From Deltaproteobacteria bacterium (lineage in GTDB: Bacteria; Myxococcota; JACRCW01; JAFGSX01): a stretch of DNA of 43,685 bases. The notes beneath the pieces are model-generated. The model ran no database searches. It saw nothing but the letters and a program-made list of their open reading frames with translations, and was not told the DNA's origin. Of the stretch, positions 42,606-43,685 are shown piece after piece. The position numbers were made by a program, and so were the translations under genes. The stretch lies in NCBI GenBank assembly GCA_016934455.1, contig JAFGSX010000061.1:1-43685 (forward strand). The letters are read 5' to 3'. Each line of letters opens with the position of its first letter. The first letter of the stretch is position 1.

Positions 42606-43613
42606 ATGGAGGGCTTTCGGTACCGCGATGACGTGGTCTTTCTGTACGGCGCCAGGCTCTACTCGGAGTCGCCGGTGCTGCACGAGATCTACGCCGAGTC
42701 CCATCGCTGGGAGCCCTGGTGCCTCGTCGGTCAGGAGCAGCGCTATGGCAGCTATCGCCTGCCCGGCGCGCTCTACATCCCGTGGCAACAGCGCGCCGAG
42801 CTGCTCGCCCGGCTCAAGCCGCTGTTGTTGAGCGGGCCGGGTCCCGGGGCGGCGATCCGCGGTCGCATCGAGGCCGAGGCCCGCCAACTGCTGCGCCTGG
42901 TGCGCGAGCTGCGGCGGCGGCCGGCCCGACGCGAGGAGGTGGAGCGCCTGCTCCACCTGGCCAGCCGTGTGCTGAGCGTGGGCGTGGTCAAGGAAGCGCT
43001 GGAGCCCGAGGAGGCGCGCGCCCTGCTGACGCACTTCGTGCCCGATCGAGTGGCTGCCGGGCAGGTGCTGGCCCTCTACCAGCCGCTCTGCCTGCCGCAC
43101 TACACCAAGCTCGAAGCGCGCATCCTGTGGCACGCCGCGCGCTGCGCCGCGGCCCGCGATCCGCGCCGTCGCAGCGCCGAGGTTCGCGCCTGCATCGCGC
43201 GCGCCGCGCACCACGCGCGCTTCTTGCTCGAGCCCAGCGAGCTGTCGACACCGGCGGCCATGCGCGGTGCCTTTGCCGAGCGCATGGCCAGCCATGGCTC
43301 GACGCGCCGCAAGCTGCTGGCCGCGCGGCGCGACGTCCTGCAGCAGAATGCGCGAGCCCGGCTGGCCTCCCATCTGGCCGCGCAGGAGTTGCTGCGCGCG
43401 GCCGTCGGCCTGGGGCCGGCGACGCTGCTGGCGCGGCGCACCTTCATGGAGCTGGTGCGCCTGATTCAATGGGTGGCCACCTGGGAGGAGCTCAAGCACA
43501 TCCTGGTCATGGAGGCCGCGGCCGAGGTGCGGCGCATTCTGCAGCGGCACGGCCTGCCGTTCACCGCCACCCGCGAGGAGTTGCTGCTGAAGCTGCGCAC
43601 CGGAGCAAGGTGA
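42606..43613 (+). CDS. Helical protein, likely substrate-domain partner of the split dikinase
   Basis: The 335-residue product is almost wholly helical, with a short beta start (DDVVFLYGARLY). It has no recognised stand-alone family. The end (WEELKHILVMEAAAEVRRIL, then GLPFTATREELLLKL) resembles the stretch preceding the phosphohistidine domain in PEP-synthase-like and rifampin phosphotransferase proteins, where an R-E-E-x-K helix is followed by the G-x-L...ifyLt..EL pattern. It begins six bases after the ATP/phosphohistidine gene. The inference is that it supplies the missing substrate-binding part in trans. A 72-base tail to the window end follows. Confidence 0.65.
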   Translation: MEGFRYRDDVVFLYGARLYSESPVLHEIYAESHRWEPWCLVGQEQRYGSYRLPGALYIPWQQRAELLARLKPLLLSGPGPGAAIRGRIEAEARQLLRLVRELRRRPARREEVERLLHLASRVLSVGVVKEALEPEEARALLTHFVPDRVAAGQVLALYQPLCLPHYTKLEARILWHAARCAAARDPRRRSAEVRACIARAAHHARFLLEPSELSTPAAMRGAFAERMASHGSTRRKLLAARRDVLQQNARARLASHLAAQELLRAAVGLGPATLLARRTFMELVRLIQWVATWEELKHILVMEAAAEVRRILQRHGLPFTATREELLLKLRTGAR

Positions 43614-43623
43614 CTGCGGTAGG

Positions 43624-43685
43624 CTAGTTGGCCTCGGTCTGGCACCAGTCGCTGGCGCTGGCGTCGATCACGATCTCGCCCTGGC
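43624..43685 (-). CDS. Possible C-terminus of a minus-strand gene (cut by window)
   Basis: Reading leftward from the window edge, an open frame ends GEIVIDASASDWCQTEAN then TAG at 43626-43624. The composition is that of coding sequence, and the position, 10 bases from the convergent stop, is plausible. Only about 19 codons are visible, so identity cannot be given. Confidence 0.3.
   Translation of the reverse strand, partial: QGEIVIDASASDWCQTEAN

Overview
The window is high-GC bacterial DNA with Shine-Dalgarno sequences, CCA-encoding tRNA genes and tightly packed genes on both strands. The gene set suggests a Myxococcota or other former Deltaproteobacteria lineage. It has a Ser/Thr kinase with PEGA repeats, Asp/Ala-rich lipoprotein linkers, a von Willebrand lipoprotein with a MYXO-CTERM-like tail, a cyclase-ATPase-TPR regulator and a multiheme cytochrome. 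The assignment is an inference from content; no rRNA or marker tree is available here.

Left part (1-6680): a DUF123 protein cut by the window edge, a LOG-like nucleotide-binding protein, a cyclophilin, an unrecognised exported protein, an OmpA-family peptidoglycan-binding protein, and an unrecognised 955-residue helical protein with an internal duplication and a glycine-rich hydrophobic segment.

Centre of interest (6861-11456): an apparently undescribed RiPP-type peptide cluster. A radical SAM/SPASM enzyme is followed by five tandem precursor genes of 54-63 codons. They share a nearly invariant 40-residue N-terminal part ending in Cys-x8-Cys and carry variable tails built from two or three Tyr-(Gly/Ala)-(Val/Ile) triplets. 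The first triplet always starts at residue 46. A PqqD-like/M50 membrane protease and a GNAT acetyltransferase complete the operon. The likely scheme is modification of the tyrosine triplets, leader removal at the membrane and perhaps N-acetylation. An extended -10 promoter lies between the first and second precursor genes, so precursors could be made in excess of the enzyme.

Minus-strand block (11438-25490): a YkgJ cysteine-cluster protein; a cyclase-AAA-TPR protein whose two cyclase halves have complementary catalytic residues; a HybB-type quinol membrane subunit fused to a 13-heme cytochrome, with a HybA ferredoxin partner; RlmE; a FecR-like protein; a second radical SAM protein; and a Ser/Thr kinase with a PEGA-rich external part.

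The tRNA cluster (25604-26215) holds Pro-UGG, Arg-UCU, His-GUG and Arg-UCG, with a strong terminator before the last. It is followed by two divergent lipoprotein genes, one of visibly lower GC.

The plus-strand envelope block (28264-39830) has a VWA lipoprotein, a PEGA protein, a bacterial alpha-2-macroglobulin with an intact CLEQ thioester, and its usual partner PBP1C. The right end (39912-43613) carries a small EF-hand-like/proline-rich protein, a Sua5/YrdC-like protein, and what looks like a split rifampin-phosphotransferase-type dikinase: one gene for the ATP and phosphohistidine domains, the next for a helical domain. A minus-strand gene may just enter at the right edge.
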